From a virus, in the IMG/VR virus record IMGVR_UViG_3300017752_000097, positions 1 through 29,872 of that record: 29,872 nucleotides of DNA. One strand, given 5' to 3'. Positions 28,449-29,872 of the stretch are shown piece after piece; the first letter of the stretch is position 1, and each line of letters opens with the position of its first letter. A model generated the notes under the pieces. That model ran no database searches and had not been told where the DNA came from. It saw only the letters and a program-made list of their open reading frames with translations. Made by a program: the position numbers and the translations under genes.

Positions 28449-29872
28449 ATGGCTTATGACCCAGTTAATAATGAACAGCTAGTCGAATCTCAAGCTGAAG
28501 TATTCAGAGACATCTCTGATTTTTTAACAGAGCTTACAGCCAATGAAGTACTAGATGGCAATACAAATGCAGAATATTTATCTTCTGTAGAGTCATGGCT
28601 ACAATTTAAACAAAAGTCATATAAAAAACTATTTGAAGAAGCAACAAAACAAGCTGACAAAGCTATTGCTGCAATACCAACATCGATAACTAATGCAGTA
28701 GAGATAGCTTACTCTATTGGAGAACAGACAGCATCAGCCGAATTACTTGCAGCAGGTATTACGCCCGATGTAAGTGGTGGATTCCAAACATTATCACAAT
28801 ATGCACTAGATGGTTTAATGGATGCTGCAATTAATCGTATGGGTAACCGAGTTAACAAGCTAAATATAGTTAACGGCGTACAAGATGCTTTTAGAGAAGC
28901 TACAGAGTCCGCAGCGGCGCTAGTTTTGAGCGGTGGGGCAACATTAGAGGATGCTACAGAAATAGCTGTTAACAGCTTATTAGATAAAGGTTTAAAGACT
29001 ATAAATGTCGGCAATAGGAAGATGGCGATAGATGCTTACGCTGAAACGTCAATCAGAACTATTGCTGGTAATGCACAAGTACAAGGTTCTATAGATAGAT
29101 ATGAAGATGCAGACCAATATCTTAGTTTTGTAACTGACAGTCCGATGGAATGTGATTTATGCAGACCATACGAAGGCAAAGTAATACGAACTACTAATGA
29201 CTTAGAAAAGTTACCACCTAAATTTCACGAAGTGCCTAGTTTAGATACTGCAAAAGCTGATGGTTTATTTCATCCTAACTGCACACATTCATTGCAGGTA
29301 TATATTGATGGCTACTCCGAACCACCGACAGATACAGATGACAGTGTTAATGGAGATAGGCGCAGTAAGATACGTAGATTACAAAAGCTAGAAAAAACTA
29401 ACAGATTAAAAGAAAAGATATACAGAGAGAATGGCAGCAAGAATCGTGCAGCTGGCGCAAAGAAAAGAGCTGCAAAATATAAAGCAGAACGTAGAAGATT
29501 AGAAAACTTGCTTGAACGTAACTCATTAGGCTGGTTTACTGGAGAACAGAGACTAAGACGTTTAGCTGAATCTGTTAATATACCAGTAGAAGTACTTGAC
29601 CAAGCAAAAGGTAACTTACCGCAGCTAAACAAGTTAGTTAATCAAGCTGGCGGCTTTACAGGAATAGACCCTAGACTTATTAGCCCACAAGTTAGAGCAG
29701 ATGTAGCAGCAGTACTTGAACCACCAAATATAAAAGATTACGGTGTAGATAGTTTTGACAAGTTAACAGTACAGCAGCAAAAAGATTTACGATATGCTTT
29801 TTATAAATTCTATGAAGCTGATGTTGGTGTAATGAACTATTTAGAAGATAATGCTAATTTTCATGCACCGCC
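28449..29872 (+). CDS. Minor capsid / head morphogenesis protein (partial, cut by window end)
   Basis: ATG 28449 begins one base after the portal stop; the frame is open through 29872 (about 474 codons) and the 3' end is missing. Residues 230-240 read DSPMECDLCRPYEGK (C235, C238), followed by GLFHPNCTHSLQVYIDGY (H275, C278, H280), the Cys/His signature of phage minor capsid protein 2 / gp7-type head proteins. A Lys/Arg-rich coiled coil follows (about 310-360). It probably binds portal and scaffold and helps eject DNA. Confidence 0.85.
   Translation, partial: MAYDPVNNEQLVESQAEVFRDISDFLTELTANEVLDGNTNAEYLSSVESWLQFKQKSYKKLFEEATKQADKAIAAIPTSITNAVEIAYSIGEQTASAELLAAGITPDVSGGFQTLSQYALDGLMDAAINRMGNRVNKLNIVNGVQDAFREATESAAALVLSGGATLEDATEIAVNSLLDKGLKTINVGNRKMAIDAYAETSIRTIAGNAQVQGSIDRYEDADQYLSFVTDSPMECDLCRPYEGKVIRTTNDLEKLPPKFHEVPSLDTAKADGLFHPNCTHSLQVYIDGYSEPPTDTDDSVNGDRRSKIRRLQKLEKTNRLKEKIYRENGSKNRAAGAKKRAAKYKAERRRLENLLERNSLGWFTGEQRLRRLAESVNIPVEVLDQAKGNLPQLNKLVNQAGGFTGIDPRLISPQVRADVAAVLEPPNIKDYGVDSFDKLTVQQQKDLRYAFYKFYEADVGVMNYLEDNANFHAP

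Overview
The window is a phage genome, most likely a siphovirus (long non-contractile tail) of an aquatic, probably marine, bacterium. The evidence is dense gene packing with one-base and four-base overlaps, AT-rich codon use, a tape measure gene of 958 codons, an SPP1-type portal and terminase set, and several small proteins of kinds familiar from marine phage genomes. The host cannot be fixed from sequence alone. Many genes have a TATAAT/TACAAT box only 6-10 bases before the start codon (leaderless transcription), and a secreted protein carries Thr-rich and Pro-rich linkers. Both features would suit an AT-rich marine actinobacterium, but that is a low-confidence inference.

Layout. Bases 1-58 are the end of a gene that is probably the major capsid protein, followed by a terminator (79-111). 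From 130 to 1974 come head-completion, neck and tail-terminator genes. From 1992 to 10687 come tail tube, tail assembly chaperones joined by a -1 frameshift (C CCA AAA at 2750-2756), tape measure, a hub-like tail protein, fibre proteins and a glycine-rich adhesin. From 10689 to 13229 lies an accessory cassette with its own promoter: a flavin-dependent (tryptophan-type) halogenase between two proteins that look like divergent members of one family. From 13230 to 15931 is a block of membrane, secreted and very small proteins, including a large secreted Thr/Pro/acidic protein and a 14-residue cysteine-rich peptide. From 15991 to 18197 are lysis and associated genes: a divergent amidase-like protein, a metallophosphoesterase, an r1t-like holin and a zinc-ribbon protein.

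A convergent intergenic region (18198-18420) holds a bidirectional terminator. A short minus-strand operon (19195 to 18421) encodes a small protein and a probable ssDNA-annealing protein. It diverges at 19196-19268 from a plus-strand early operon with HTH proteins, a replication-initiator-like protein and an HNH endonuclease. Further small early genes follow to 24187, several behind their own promoters that share a TTGTRNTACAA-like element. From 24298 a ParB-like protein leads into small and large terminase, a 25-residue Lys-rich peptide, portal and minor capsid protein (cut by the window end).

Because the window ends in the minor capsid protein and begins at the end of a gene where the major capsid protein belongs, it is probably most of a circularly permuted genome lacking only the scaffold/capsid segment. 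No integrase, DNA polymerase, primase, tRNA or CRISPR array is seen, so replication would depend on the host. The most unusual parts are the halogenase cassette, the secreted acidic protein, the microproteins, and the shared promoter/operator system of the early region.
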